Assembly: GCA_944325215.1 (NCBI GenBank) | Contig: CALUZC010000002.1 | Location: forward strand, 1 to 64,000 | Direction of reading: 5' to 3' | Length of the DNA stretch: 64,000 nt | Source of the DNA: an uncultured Mucispirillum sp. | GTDB lineage: Bacteria; Chrysiogenota; Deferribacteres; Deferribacterales; Mucispirillaceae | Position numbers and translations under genes: made by a program | Shown here: in pieces, positions 34,515 through 43,943 of the stretch | How the letters are laid out: each line of letters opens with the position of its first letter | How positions within the stretch are numbered: position 1 is the first letter of the stretch | Notes under the pieces: model-generated | What the model was told of the DNA's origin: nothing | The model's input: the letters and a program-made list of their open reading frames with translations, nothing else | Database searches by the model: none

Positions 34515-34607
34515 GTGGGTGAAAAAAGAAAGCTCTCAATAGCCGATATTTCAATGGTTGTGCTAGCAATCATTGAGATTATAAGGCTCGTAAGAGAGCT
34601 ACTTTAA
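34515..34607 (+). CDS. Tiny hydrophobic peptide in a structured RNA
   Basis: 30 aa from GTG: a polar start (VGEKRKLSIAD) and a hydrophobic helix (SMVVLAIIEIIRLVRELL). The AAGGAGG site is ideal (7-nt spacing). Nearly the whole frame folds as nested stems at 34531-34600: AGCTCTC/GAGAGCT outside, AGCC/GGCT next, CAATG-TTG/CAA-CATTG at the tip. A further hairpin follows. This resembles type I toxin mRNAs whose structure controls translation. Function is inference. Confidence 0.5.
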   Translation: MGEKRKLSIADISMVVLAIIEIIRLVRELL

Positions 34608-34613
34608 CCAAAA

Positions 34614-34649
34614 AGAGATGCAGGGCGAATTATATAGTCCTGTGTCTCT
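34614..34649. other. Hairpin after the 30-aa peptide ORF
   Basis: AGAGATGCAGG pairs with CCTGTGTCTCT (11 bp, two G-T pairs). Its CAGGG...AGTCCTGTG content is shared with the hairpin at 3844-3872 beside the other peptide gene. Confidence 0.55.
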
Positions 34650-34696
34650 ACCCATAATTTAACCTTTCTTCGTAATTTTGTCAAGGATAAAAGAAA

Positions 34697-34783
34697 ATGA
34701 GCGAAAAACAAAAAACTATACTATTAATTCTTATTGTAATATTATCTGCCACTAATCTAATATTAGATATAGTAAAGGGATAA
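34697..34783 (+). CDS. Tiny hydrophobic peptide, 28 aa
   Basis: 28 aa: MSEKQKTILLILIVILSA at the start and a polar end, that is one membrane helix with a basic head. The ribosome site (AAGGA, 9 nt away) is weaker than that of its neighbour. It lies 90 bp after the 30-aa peptide in the relic region. It may be a second toxin-like peptide or chance. Confidence 0.3.
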   Translation: MSEKQKTILLILIVILSATNLILDIVKG

Positions 34784-34891
34784 TATGCTTATACAGAGTT
34801 TAAATTTTAATATGTAAGCTGTTTTAATATTAAAAATGATGTAAAATGTATTTATATTATATCTCTTTATATAAGCTAAAATTTTAATAAT

Positions 34892-35096
34892 CGGCGGTTA
34901 AAATTTCTACTCTGCTTAAACCATTTAACTTTATCTAAAATTGTAAACACTGCTTTATATAAATTTTAGTTTTAAAGATTTTCTACTATATATTTTAAAA
35001 ACATCTACCAGCAATCAATCATATATGCAGTATTAAAAATAATCCTGCCTATCATACATCATAAAACTTGAATGTGAGATATACTCTTTTTTTATT
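34892..35096 (+). repeat. Copy 2 of the ~205-bp ICE segment
   Basis: Same orientation as 31900-32105, starting at GGCGGT and ending in a decayed version of the terminator stem (TATCATACAT/ATGTGAGATA). It lies outside attR and so marks a deleted second element. Confidence 0.8.
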
Positions 35097-35109
35097 TTCA
35101 TTTATTCTC

Positions 35110-35138
35110 TTGACAGATTATCCGAAATTGGATAATAC
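35110..35138 (+). promoter_or_regulatory. marR promoter with overlapping operator
   Basis: TTGACA and TAATAC are 17 bp apart. An inverted repeat ATTATCC-N6-GGATAAT (35117-35136) fills the spacer and overlaps the -10 box, as expected for autorepression by a MarR dimer. Confidence 0.7.
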
Positions 35139-35178
35139 TAGCTTGTAATATACAATAATTGTAAAATTTAGGTTGAGT

Positions 35179-35628
35179 ATGAGTGATAGTTTTGATTTTT
35201 TAAGAAAGCATAATATACTTGTTAAAAAGGAAAACAGTATTTTTGCTGAAATTTGTAAACATTATAATATGTCTTACGCTGATATTAATATGCTTGATGC
35301 AATTTATGACAGAAATAAAATCACTGAGCCTACCATTTTAGCAGAAGAACTACTTATCCCTAAGCAGACAATAACTTCAATGCTTGATAAGCTTGAAAAA
35401 AAAGGTTATGTAAAAAGGCAGCATAATGAAAATGACAGACGTAAGGTAAATGTTATGCTGCTTCCTGAAGGTGAGAAACTTTTACTGCAGGTACAGCATA
35501 CCATTGATTATGCTGAAAGATATATTATGAACCATATAGGAAAAAACCAGCTTGAAGATATGCTTAATAAATACCAAAAGATAATATCATTACTGCAGGA
35601 AGCAGTAGCAAAAGGAGTTGCAAAATGA
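35179..35628 (+). CDS. MarR-family transcriptional regulator
   Basis: 149 aa winged helix-turn-helix repressor. The recognition helix region reads LAEELLIPKQTITSMLDKLEKKGYVKRQ and the wing NENDRRKVNVMLLPEGEK, which is typical MarR. ATG 35179 is preferred to an in-frame TTG at 35173. It overlaps the MFS transporter gene by 4 bp, suggesting it controls that transporter. It probably binds the palindrome in its own promoter. Confidence 0.92.
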   Translation: MSDSFDFLRKHNILVKKENSIFAEICKHYNMSYADINMLDAIYDRNKITEPTILAEELLIPKQTITSMLDKLEKKGYVKRQHNENDRRKVNVMLLPEGEKLLLQVQHTIDYAERYIMNHIGKNQLEDMLNKYQKIISLLQEAVAKGVAK

Positions 35629-36749
35629 TTAATATTACATTTGCCCACAGGTTTAGCACATATATTGGCTACATTATATTAGGTCTTGCTTTTGGGCTTT
35701 GGGCTATGCTTGTGCCCTTTGTAAAAGACAGGCTTATGGTTGATAAAGCTCAACTTGGTATGCTGCTTCTTTTAATTGCTACAGGTGCTGTTATCAGCAT
35801 GTTTTTTACTGGGCTTACTGCTGCAAAAATTGGCTGCAGAAAAACTGTTGTAATATCTACAATACTTGTTATTATCTGCCTGCCTGTTTTATCAGTATCT
35901 AGTAATATATATCTAACAGGTCTTTTCATGTTGTTATTTGGTATGGGGCTTGGTATGCTTGATGTTACTTTAAATATTCAAGGTGCTATAGTGGAAGAAA
36001 GTATGAAAAAACACCTTATGGCAGGCTTTCACAGCATGTATAGCTTTGGGGTATTTTTTGGGATTTTAATAATTACATATCTATTAAAATTCATTAGTTC
36101 ATCATATGCTGCTTTTATAATATCTGGTATAATATTTATACTTTTAATTGCTATTATTCCTGCTTTTTTATCATATGGTGGTGATAAGCCGCAAAAAATA
36201 TTTATAAAACCTACACGTATTCTTTTTGTGCTGGGTATGATTTGCTTTATTGCCTTTGTAGCAGAAGGTGTTATTCTTGACTGGAGTGCCTTATTTATGA
36301 GAGAAGTGCGAAATATACAGCCTGAATATGCAGGTTATTCTTTTTCACTTTTTTATATAACTATGGGTATTTTTAGATTCATAGGTGATAAAACAGCAGA
36401 AAAGTTTTCTACAAAATCTATATTATTTGCAAGCAGTATTACAGCTATTGCAGGGCTTATTATAATGCTTTATGTGCCATATAATGCTGCTTCTTTTATA
36501 GGGTTTACTTTAGCTGGAGCAGGGCTTGCTAATATGGTGCCTGTAACTATTTCAGCAGCAGGAAAATACAGGGGCAATATGCCTTTAAGTATTGCAGTAT
36601 CTGCCGTTGCAACAGTAGGTTATTTTGGAACATTAATAGGTCCTTCTGTTATGGGCTTTGTATCAGAACATACAAACTTAACCATTGCATTTTCATTAAT
36701 TGGTGCATTACTTTTTATTATTACAATTCTTTCTCGTGGGTTAAAATAA
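35625..36749 (+). CDS. MFS transporter (YbjJ-like)
   Basis: 374 aa with about 12 hydrophobic helices. The GLTAAKIGCRKTVV loop between helices 2 and 3 is the MFS motif A region; GFHSMYSFGVFFG recalls the FucP/YbjJ group. Substrate unknown. Its coupling to a MarR regulator suggests efflux or uptake of a small compound sensed by that regulator. Confidence 0.88.
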   Translation: MINITFAHRFSTYIGYIILGLAFGLWAMLVPFVKDRLMVDKAQLGMLLLLIATGAVISMFFTGLTAAKIGCRKTVVISTILVIICLPVLSVSSNIYLTGLFMLLFGMGLGMLDVTLNIQGAIVEESMKKHLMAGFHSMYSFGVFFGILIITYLLKFISSSYAAFIISGIIFILLIAIIPAFLSYGGDKPQKIFIKPTRILFVLGMICFIAFVAEGVILDWSALFMREVRNIQPEYAGYSFSLFYITMGIFRFIGDKTAEKFSTKSILFASSITAIAGLIIMLYVPYNAASFIGFTLAGAGLANMVPVTISAAGKYRGNMPLSIAVSAVATVGYFGTLIGPSVMGFVSEHTNLTIAFSLIGALLFIITILSRGLK

Positions 36750-36825
36750 ATATTCATAAAAATAAACCTTGCAAGAATATAATTTAATCTGTAAAATAGC
36801 TTATATTATATGCTTTGAGGGATTT

Positions 36826-37332
36826 ATGGATAAGTTATGGGCTACATGGAGAATGGCTTATATTACAGGCAAACATAAAGATGAAGGCTGCGTTTTCTGT
36901 AACGCTTACAAATCAGCTAAAGATGAAGATGTATTAATACTTCACAGAGGCTGCCACTGCTTTATTATTATGAACCTTTTTCCTTATAATAATGGTCATG
37001 TTATGGTTATACCATACAGGCATACTGATGATATTACATCATTAACAAATGAAGAATCCCTTGAAATGATGGAGTTTGTTCGCCTTACTACAAAGGCTAT
37101 GAAGAAAGCATTAAACCCACATGGTTTTAATATTGGTATGAATGTGGGAAGCATGGCAGGTGCTGGTATTGCAGACCATTTGCATATGCATATTGTGCCA
37201 CGCTGGCAGGGGGATACTAACTTTATGCCTGTTGTTTCTGAAACTAGAGTTATTTCTGAACATATAGAATCGACTTATAATAAACTGCGCACTGCTATTT
37301 TGGAGGAATTAAATAATGTTAAGAATATTTAA
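36826..37332 (+). CDS. HIT-family hydrolase
   Basis: 168 aa. The HIT motif HLHMHIVPRW has the catalytic histidine triad; an N-terminal CVFC pair and a downstream HRGCHC stretch may bind zinc. The family hydrolyses nucleotide phosphoramidates or dinucleoside polyphosphates (Ap4A phosphorylase-like). ATG 36826 has GAGGGA upstream; a frame starting at 36769 has no site. It overlaps the next gene by 17 bp. Confidence 0.92.
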   Translation: MDKLWATWRMAYITGKHKDEGCVFCNAYKSAKDEDVLILHRGCHCFIIMNLFPYNNGHVMVIPYRHTDDITSLTNEESLEMMEFVRLTTKAMKKALNPHGFNIGMNVGSMAGAGIADHLHMHIVPRWQGDTNFMPVVSETRVISEHIESTYNKLRTAILEELNNVKNI

Positions 37333-37702
37333 GTTAATTATACAAGCATTACTTGTAGCATACCTTGTAATTTTTTCTGTAAGCAATGGTGCTACTGTTA
37401 CATTTAAGCCTTTTATGAATGTGGTTCAGTATGAGATACCTTTATTTTTACTTGTAATTTTTACATTATTTATAGGAATAGTTATTGGTGCTGTTGCTAT
37501 GTATGGCGAAAAAATAGGCTTAAATAGTAAAATCAAAAAACTTAATAAAGAAATAAAAGCTGATAAGCAGGAAATAGAGAGGCTGCAAAAACTTACAATA
37601 AGCCAGGAAGAAAATGAAAAAACTGTTAGTGAAGAACTTCCTAAACAGCAGGAAAAAAACGAAGTAACAGTATCAAACGATATTAAAGATGCCATAAGGT
37701 AG
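37316..37702 (+). CDS. lapA: LapA-domain (DUF1049) membrane protein
   Basis: 128 aa. Two hydrophobic helices (about 5-25 and 42-65) with the NGATVTFKP segment between them, then a coiled-coil tail with Glu/Gln/Lys, as in LapA. It is followed by the LapB homologue, the arrangement seen in E. coli, where the pair tunes LPS synthesis through LpxC turnover. Confidence 0.82.
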   Translation: MLRIFKLIIQALLVAYLVIFSVSNGATVTFKPFMNVVQYEIPLFLLVIFTLFIGIVIGAVAMYGEKIGLNSKIKKLNKEIKADKQEIERLQKLTISQEENEKTVSEELPKQQEKNEVTVSNDIKDAIR

Positions 37703-37706
37703 TTAT

Positions 37707-38807
37707 ATGACTTATACAGAGATATTAAGTATTTCAGCAGCAGTTATTATTACACTAGTTTTTTTATTTTTCTTAACAAGAAGAAATGCTTCTGTGAAAA
37801 ATAAGAAGCCTAATCCATCAGTTGTTACCGCCATATCTGCCTTTTTTAAAGGCGATGATAACACTGCTATTGAGCAGCTTAAAAATGTGGCTTTTAAAGG
37901 GCAGGCAAATCCTGAAATATATTTAATACTTGGTTTCTTACAAAAGAAAAAAGGTGATTATACCAGAGCTGCCCAAATCCATGAAATGCTGCTTGGAAAT
38001 TCTGATATTGATAAAGAGTTTAAAAATGCATTATATGGTGAGCTGGCTTATGATTATATGCTTGCAGGCCAGTATGCAAAAGCTGTGGCTCTTTTAAAGC
38101 AGGAAAGCCAGATATTAAATAAACCAGAAAACCTTATTACTATGGCTAGAAGTGCTTTAGCATTACAAAGCTATGATAATGCCATTAATTACCATACAAA
38201 ATATAATAAAATGACAGGTAAAACAATTCCCGGTTTTTTTGAAAAATGTATGGTAGAAAAGGCTGTTAATGCTCAAAATATCCAAAATTCAATGAAATAT
38301 ATAAAATCAGCACTGGAAACTAATAAAGCATGCCGTCCTGCTAGAATTATTAAAGCTTTAATATACCTGCAAAATGAAAAATTAAATAAATCTATTGAAG
38401 AATTTAAATCAATACTTGATGATGGTCTTTTAAGAGATATGAACGATTTTAAAAATGTGGAAAAAGCATATATTGCTGCAGGTAAAGAGGCAGAACTTCA
38501 TAATATTTTAAAAGATTTAACACTAAAAGGTGCAATAAACCCTTTTATACATTTAGCATTAGCTGATTATTATGAGTATAATAATGACTCACACTCTGCA
38601 AAAATACTTTTAGAATCATATATTGAACTGCCTGATGCTAAAATTATAGCTGCAAAAGAGTATGCATCAAGGTATAACAATAAATTATTAATACATGCTT
38701 TAAGTGAAGTCTATTCATACAAATGCAGACAATGTGGCTTTGAAACAGATGAATATAAAGATGACTGTCCAAAATGTGCATCATATGACAGTATATACCC
38801 TAAATAG
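37707..38807 (+). CDS. lapB: LapB/YciM-like TPR protein
   Basis: 366 aa. One N-terminal membrane helix (5-24), about nine TPR-like repeats, and a C-terminal rubredoxin-like zinc knuckle (YKCRQCGFETDEY..DCPKCASYDSI). This is the LapB architecture: a cytoplasmic adaptor on the inner membrane that coordinates LPS assembly. It lies 4 bp after lapA. Confidence 0.88.
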   Translation: MTYTEILSISAAVIITLVFLFFLTRRNASVKNKKPNPSVVTAISAFFKGDDNTAIEQLKNVAFKGQANPEIYLILGFLQKKKGDYTRAAQIHEMLLGNSDIDKEFKNALYGELAYDYMLAGQYAKAVALLKQESQILNKPENLITMARSALALQSYDNAINYHTKYNKMTGKTIPGFFEKCMVEKAVNAQNIQNSMKYIKSALETNKACRPARIIKALIYLQNEKLNKSIEEFKSILDDGLLRDMNDFKNVEKAYIAAGKEAELHNILKDLTLKGAINPFIHLALADYYEYNNDSHSAKILLESYIELPDAKIIAAKEYASRYNNKLLIHALSEVYSYKCRQCGFETDEYKDDCPKCASYDSIYPK

Positions 38808-38823
38808 TGCTGGTTAGTAATAA

Positions 38824-41367
38824 ATGGAAAAGCCTAAAAATGTAACACCTGCAATGGCACAGTTTTATAATATTAAAGAGCAGTACCCTGATTCTATACT
38901 ATTTTTTAGAATGGGTGATTTTTATGAAATGTTTGGTGATGATGCCATTACTGCTTCTAAAATATTAGGTATTGCTTTAACCTGCCGTAATAAATCTTCT
39001 GAAAACCAAATACCACTTTGTGGAATACCTTATCATTCATATATGCCTTATTTAGTAAAGCTTTTAAAGGCAGGCAAAAAAGTAGCAATTTGCGAGCAGT
39101 TAGAAGACCCACGATTTGCAAAGGGTGTTGTCAAACGTGGAGTTACAAGGGTTGTTACTCCCGCTACAGCCTTAGAAGATGAAGCAAATATTACTTTTGA
39201 TAATAACTTTTTATTAAGCTTGTATGCAGAACTTGAAAATGTATATATTGCTGCAATTGATGTTACAACTGGAGAAACGTTCTTAAAAACTATAAAAGCT
39301 TCAAAACTTGAAAGCTCATCTCTTGGGATAGATGTAAAAGAGATTATTTCAAATATTGATATTGAAATCAATAATATACCGGTAACTTTCAGGCAGACAG
39401 GTAAAGTTTATAATAATGCTTTAAATAAAGTGCTTACTCATTACAATGTAACAAGTGAAAAAGCATTATTTATTGAAGAAAAGGGCTATATATGGGCTAT
39501 TTCAATGGCACTTGATTACCTTGATGATTTAATACTTACTACAAAATTAATGCTGCCTGTTACATTAAAAGATGACGATAATTTAATTGTAGATAATGTG
39601 GCTGCTTCCACTTTAGAATTAGTAACTTCTAACAGTGGTATAGAAAACTCACTTTTTTATGTGCTAAACAAAACTTCTACCCCAATGGGAGCAAGGTTTT
39701 TAAAAAGCACACTTTTACGCCCTTTAAGAAATATATATAGTATTAATAAACGCTTAAAAACAATAGAATATTTAGTAAATAATCCTACATTTTTAGAAAC
39801 AATTTCAGGGCTGCTTTCTAACATATTTGATATAGAACGAATTACTTCCCGTTTAATATCGCTGCGTGCTACACCAAAAGATTTAATATGGCTAAAACTT
39901 TCTTTAAAAAATCTGCCTGAATTAAAAGCTATGCTTTTATCTGTGCCTTCTATATTTGAAGATTATAAATTAGATGGCTTTGAAGATTTATATAATTTAA
40001 TAGAAAAAGCAATAGTTGATAACCCACCAGCAAATATAAAAGAGGGTGGAATTATAAAAACTGGGTATAACAGCCATATAGATGAACTTAGAGATATAAA
40101 AGTAACTGGCAAAAGTAAAATAGAAGAAATGGAAGAAGCCCAAAAAAAAGCAACAGGTATAAACCAGTTAAAAATAGGCTATAATAAAGTTTTTGGATAT
40201 TACTTTGAAGTTTCTCGTCTTAATGCAGCTAAAATGCCTGCTTATTTTGAAAGAAAACAAACTCTTGCCAACAGCGAACGCTTTGTTACAGAAGAACTGC
40301 GAGAGCTTGAAAATAATATATTAAATGCTGAAGAAAAGTTAGCAGATATAGAATATGCAATGTTTTCTGATATTAGAAAATATGCAGCTGAACAGGCAGA
40401 TATACTTCGCCATATGGCAAAAGTTATAGCAGAAATAGATTTACTTGTATCTTTTGCTAAAATAAGCATTGAAAATAATTATGTTATGCCAAAAATCCTT
40501 GAAAAAGGTAATATTAATATAATAAACGGCAGGCATGCAGTTGTTGAAAATAAAAATAAAAACCCATTTATACCAAACGATTTTTATTTAGATGATGAAG
40601 AAAGCAGGCTTTTAATTATAACAGGTCCTAATATGAGTGGTAAAAGTACATATTTACGCTCTTGTGCAATAATTGCATTAATGGCACACTGTGGCTGTTT
40701 TGTGCCTGCTGATATGGCTGAAATCCCTTTACTTGACAGGATATTTACACGTGTTGGAGCAAGCGATAATCTTTCCCGTGGTGAATCTACTTTTATGGTA
40801 GAAATGGTAGAAACTGCCAATATTTTACAAAATGCCACTAGAAATTCCTTGATTATTCTTGATGAAATAGGCAGGGGCACTTCCACATTTGATGGTATTT
40901 CTATTGCATGGGCAGTTGCTGAATATTTACTAAACAATATAAGGGCGAAAATATTATTTGCCACCCATTATTTTGAACTTACAGATATTGGTGAAAAAGG
41001 AAAAGGTGCACAAAACTACACTGTAAGTGTTGAAGAATGGAATAATGAAGTAATATTTTTAAGGAAAGTTGTAAAAGGCACAGCAGATAAAAGCTATGGT
41101 ATATATGTTGGTAAAATGGCAGGGCTTCCTGAAGAAGTTATTGCACGGGCAGAACAAGTACTCCATGATTTAGAAAACCATGAAATAATCTCACTAGATA
41201 CTGATAATAAAAGCAAAAACCAAACTCAAAGGTTTGTGCAGCCAATTTTAGTATTTGATGACTCTCACCCTGTTATAGAGGAATTAAAATCATTAAACAT
41301 AGATAATATTACACCAATGCAGGCAATGCAGATATTACATAATCTGCATAAAAAAGCATTTGAATAA
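38824..41367 (+). CDS. mutS: DNA mismatch repair protein MutS
   Basis: 847 aa. The mismatch-binding domain starts with TPAMAQFYNIKEQYPDSILF and has the FYEMFGDDA wedge (Phe-x-Glu). The ATPase domain shows TGPNMSGKSTYLR, STFMVEM, DEIGRGTSTFDG and ATHYFELT. Full family length. No MutL is in the window. No ribosome site is evident at the chosen start. Confidence 0.97.
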   Translation: MEKPKNVTPAMAQFYNIKEQYPDSILFFRMGDFYEMFGDDAITASKILGIALTCRNKSSENQIPLCGIPYHSYMPYLVKLLKAGKKVAICEQLEDPRFAKGVVKRGVTRVVTPATALEDEANITFDNNFLLSLYAELENVYIAAIDVTTGETFLKTIKASKLESSSLGIDVKEIISNIDIEINNIPVTFRQTGKVYNNALNKVLTHYNVTSEKALFIEEKGYIWAISMALDYLDDLILTTKLMLPVTLKDDDNLIVDNVAASTLELVTSNSGIENSLFYVLNKTSTPMGARFLKSTLLRPLRNIYSINKRLKTIEYLVNNPTFLETISGLLSNIFDIERITSRLISLRATPKDLIWLKLSLKNLPELKAMLLSVPSIFEDYKLDGFEDLYNLIEKAIVDNPPANIKEGGIIKTGYNSHIDELRDIKVTGKSKIEEMEEAQKKATGINQLKIGYNKVFGYYFEVSRLNAAKMPAYFERKQTLANSERFVTEELRELENNILNAEEKLADIEYAMFSDIRKYAAEQADILRHMAKVIAEIDLLVSFAKISIENNYVMPKILEKGNINIINGRHAVVENKNKNPFIPNDFYLDDEESRLLIITGPNMSGKSTYLRSCAIIALMAHCGCFVPADMAEIPLLDRIFTRVGASDNLSRGESTFMVEMVETANILQNATRNSLIILDEIGRGTSTFDGISIAWAVAEYLLNNIRAKILFATHYFELTDIGEKGKGAQNYTVSVEEWNNEVIFLRKVVKGTADKSYGIYVGKMAGLPEEVIARAEQVLHDLENHEIISLDTDNKSKNQTQRFVQPILVFDDSHPVIEELKSLNIDNITPMQAMQILHNLHKKAFE

Positions 41368-41381
41368 AATGGAGGTAAATT

Positions 41382-41687
41382 ATGAAATGTCCAGTATGTA
41401 AGGATATTGATTTAGTAATGAGTGAAAGAAGCGGTATTGAAATTGACTATTGCCCAAAATGCCGTGGTGTATGGCTTGATAGAGGTGAGCTTGATAAAAT
41501 TATTGAGCGTTCATCAGACAATATGCCACATCAACACAGCAGGCAGTATGAAGAACCAAGAAGGCAGGAATATGAAAAGCCAAAATATGAAGATAAAAAA
41601 TATTATGATGATGATTACCACAAACATGGCTATTACTCAAAGCATAAAAAACGAAGCTTTTTAAGCGATATATTTGATTTTGATTAA
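41382..41687 (+). CDS. Zinc-ribbon (zf-TFIIB) protein
   Basis: 101 aa. An N-terminal zinc ribbon CPVC-x19-CPKC with GVWLDRGELDKI identifies the zf-TFIIB family; the remainder is a charged His/Tyr/Lys-rich tail ending in KRSFLSDIFDFD. Function unknown. A good GGAGG site lies 14 bp after mutS. Confidence 0.88.
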   Translation: MKCPVCKDIDLVMSERSGIEIDYCPKCRGVWLDRGELDKIIERSSDNMPHQHSRQYEEPRRQEYEKPKYEDKKYYDDDYHKHGYYSKHKKRSFLSDIFDFD

Positions 41688-41801
41688 AACATAACCATTT
41701 TTTACTAATTTTACAAATAAATATCTTGTCTATATTGTAAAAATATTATAAATATATTATAAGTATAGTTGTATTTATTTTTTTTATATAATAGACACTA
41801 T

Positions 41802-41830
41802 TTGACATTTACTTATACTAAGACTATATC
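41802..41830 (+). promoter_or_regulatory. Sigma-70 promoter for the lipoprotein operon
   Basis: TTGACA and TATATC are separated by 17 bp, 26 bp before the start codon at 41856. Confidence 0.65.
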
Positions 41831-41855
41831 ATATTAAATTTTTTATGGAGGCTTT

Positions 41856-42767
41856 ATGAAAAAAATTTTTTTGTCTTTTATGTCTTTAATTCTAATTATT
41901 TCTATCAGTGGCTGTGGCGAAAGTATGTTTGCAGGTGGTGGTAATGATAAATCACCTGAAGCTGTGAACAGTGTGGTTATCAAAGCTTTTATGGATAAGG
42001 ATTACGATAAAATCTTAAGCCTGTATTCAAAAAATTATAACACTTTTTCTGATGAAGCAGCTCATAACTATGTTGCTGCATTATTAGGTAAAGGCGGGTT
42101 TGATATTTTAAACGGAGTTAACTATTTTATTGGTGATAACAAAAGTAACACTAATGACATGTATAGCATGTTTTATACACTTATTGGAATAAAAGCTAAT
42201 ACTATTAATTCTCAAAATATAATAAATAATGCAAAACGCTTTTTTGATGAGGCTGCAGTTGTATGTAACACTGTAAGCTGTGCAAGATTAGGTGGCCAGA
42301 TTACATTAAACCAAGGTGTTGCTTCATGTTCAGTAAAAGCTGCAAATAACACTACAGCTGTATTAGATAATAATACTGCCTTTGTATGTTCATTATCTGG
42401 TGGCTTTGGAACGGTTACAAATATTTCAAATACTGTTCAATCATTAGCAGATAAGGTAGGTATAAATACTGATGGTATAGATATGACTTCCCAAACAGGA
42501 ATAACGGAAGTAATTAATCAGCTTCAAACAAAAGGTAATCTTGAAAGCACAATTCAACAATTAACTGATGATGAAGTAAAAGATTTAGCTAATACACTTA
42601 ACAATTTAAACGGTAATATATCTAATTTAGAAAATGTAGTAGGCAATATATCAGAAGTTGACCAGTTATTTTCTGATTTTGCTGCAGTTGATGGTGAATT
42701 TACAGCTGAATCTGTTAGAAATGGATTAAATGGTTATTTAACAGGTCTTGCTGGAACAAATCAATAA
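41856..42767 (+). CDS. Putative lipoprotein
   Basis: 303 aa with lipobox SISGC near residue 20. The mature part begins with a helical domain and has three cysteines in the middle; the last third is a coiled coil with repeated Asn/Leu (NTLNNLNGNISNLENVVGN). No family recognised. It is followed by two outer-membrane proteins, so it probably belongs to an envelope operon. Confidence 0.8.
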   Translation: MKKIFLSFMSLILIISISGCGESMFAGGGNDKSPEAVNSVVIKAFMDKDYDKILSLYSKNYNTFSDEAAHNYVAALLGKGGFDILNGVNYFIGDNKSNTNDMYSMFYTLIGIKANTINSQNIINNAKRFFDEAAVVCNTVSCARLGGQITLNQGVASCSVKAANNTTAVLDNNTAFVCSLSGGFGTVTNISNTVQSLADKVGINTDGIDMTSQTGITEVINQLQTKGNLESTIQQLTDDEVKDLANTLNNLNGNISNLENVVGNISEVDQLFSDFAAVDGEFTAESVRNGLNGYLTGLAGTNQ

Positions 42768-42787
42768 TAATGGAGAAAATTATTGCT

Positions 42788-43915
42788 ATGAATATGAAAA
42801 TTATATACAAGTTTATTTTTATTAGTCTTTTTATAATTGTTCCTTTTAGCTTAAGTTATGCACAGAATGTGTCAATGGAATACCCTAGAGTAATGTCTTC
42901 TGTTAGAGCAATGGGAATGGGTAATGCTTTTTTTGGTGTAAGTGATGATAAATGGGCTGCTTTTTACAACCCTGCAGGCCTTGCAAGAAATAAAATGCAC
43001 TGGCAGCTTGATTTAATACCAATCGCTGTTGGAATAAATAATAATATGCTTAATACTGGGCAAGATGTCTTAAATGGTGGCTTTAACTCAAATAATATGG
43101 CAAATACAATAGGTAATGTATTAGGAACTTATAACAGTATTGCTCCAATTAACTCTTTCATGGCTTTTACATATAAAAACTGGTCTTTTGGTTTTTTTGC
43201 TAATGCAAATATTAATCTTTTAACATACAATAATATTAACCCTACTGTTGCAGCAAAAATCACAGGTGATACTGGGGCAGTTTTCACATATGCCCACTCT
43301 TTTTTAGAAGATAAATCATTACATTTTGGTGCATCTATTTATGGGCTTTATAGAATAGGTTATCAAGGAACATATAATGTTGTAAATTCAACAAATATTG
43401 ATACAAATGCTATTATAAATGATACTTTAAATAATGCAGGCTGGGGTGTGTTTTTAAGTGCTGGTGTAATGTATGAACTACCATGGCTTAGGAAAGTTTT
43501 AAACCCACGTGTAGGTTTATCTTTAAATGATGTTGGCTTTCAGACTATGAAATCATATAACAGAATAGACCCATCATTAAACTTAAGCTTTGCTATATCA
43601 CCTAACTGGAAATTTATATCTTCCAATATAGTAGTTGATTTTAACGATATTTTATTTACAAACGGCAGAGACCAGTCTTTTGGTAAACGAGTAAATATAG
43701 GTGCAGAAATAGGCTTTTGGAACAGGTTGTTTTTAAGAACAGGATTCCATCAAGGCTATTGGACTGCTGGTGCTGGCTTTGATATATGGTTATTAAGATT
43801 TAATTATGCTTATTACACTGAAGAACTAGGAGCATATGCAGGAAATATTCCTGATGAAAGACATGTTTTTGAACTTGTTCTTGGCTGGGATATGATGCAG
43901 GATAAAAATAACTAG
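42788..43915 (+). CDS. Outer-membrane beta-barrel protein (TraF_2/PorV-like)
   Basis: About 375 aa. A signal peptide ends near LSYAQ; the N-terminus of the mature protein (RAMGMGNAFFGVSDDKWAAF) followed by YNPAGLA is the hallmark of FadL/UPF0164/TraF_2-type barrels. The rest alternates polar and aromatic residues. ATG 42770 is also possible; it contains the GGAG that would serve the later start. Confidence 0.82.
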   Translation: MNMKIIYKFIFISLFIIVPFSLSYAQNVSMEYPRVMSSVRAMGMGNAFFGVSDDKWAAFYNPAGLARNKMHWQLDLIPIAVGINNNMLNTGQDVLNGGFNSNNMANTIGNVLGTYNSIAPINSFMAFTYKNWSFGFFANANINLLTYNNINPTVAAKITGDTGAVFTYAHSFLEDKSLHFGASIYGLYRIGYQGTYNVVNSTNIDTNAIINDTLNNAGWGVFLSAGVMYELPWLRKVLNPRVGLSLNDVGFQTMKSYNRIDPSLNLSFAISPNWKFISSNIVVDFNDILFTNGRDQSFGKRVNIGAEIGFWNRLFLRTGFHQGYWTAGAGFDIWLLRFNYAYYTEELGAYAGNIPDERHVFELVLGWDMMQDKNN

Positions 43916-43943
43916 TCTAATTAATGGTATTGAGGATAGAAAA

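Noticed and set aside
34380-34890. Insertion sequence in the relic
   Set aside because: No transposase frame or terminal inverted repeats could be seen.
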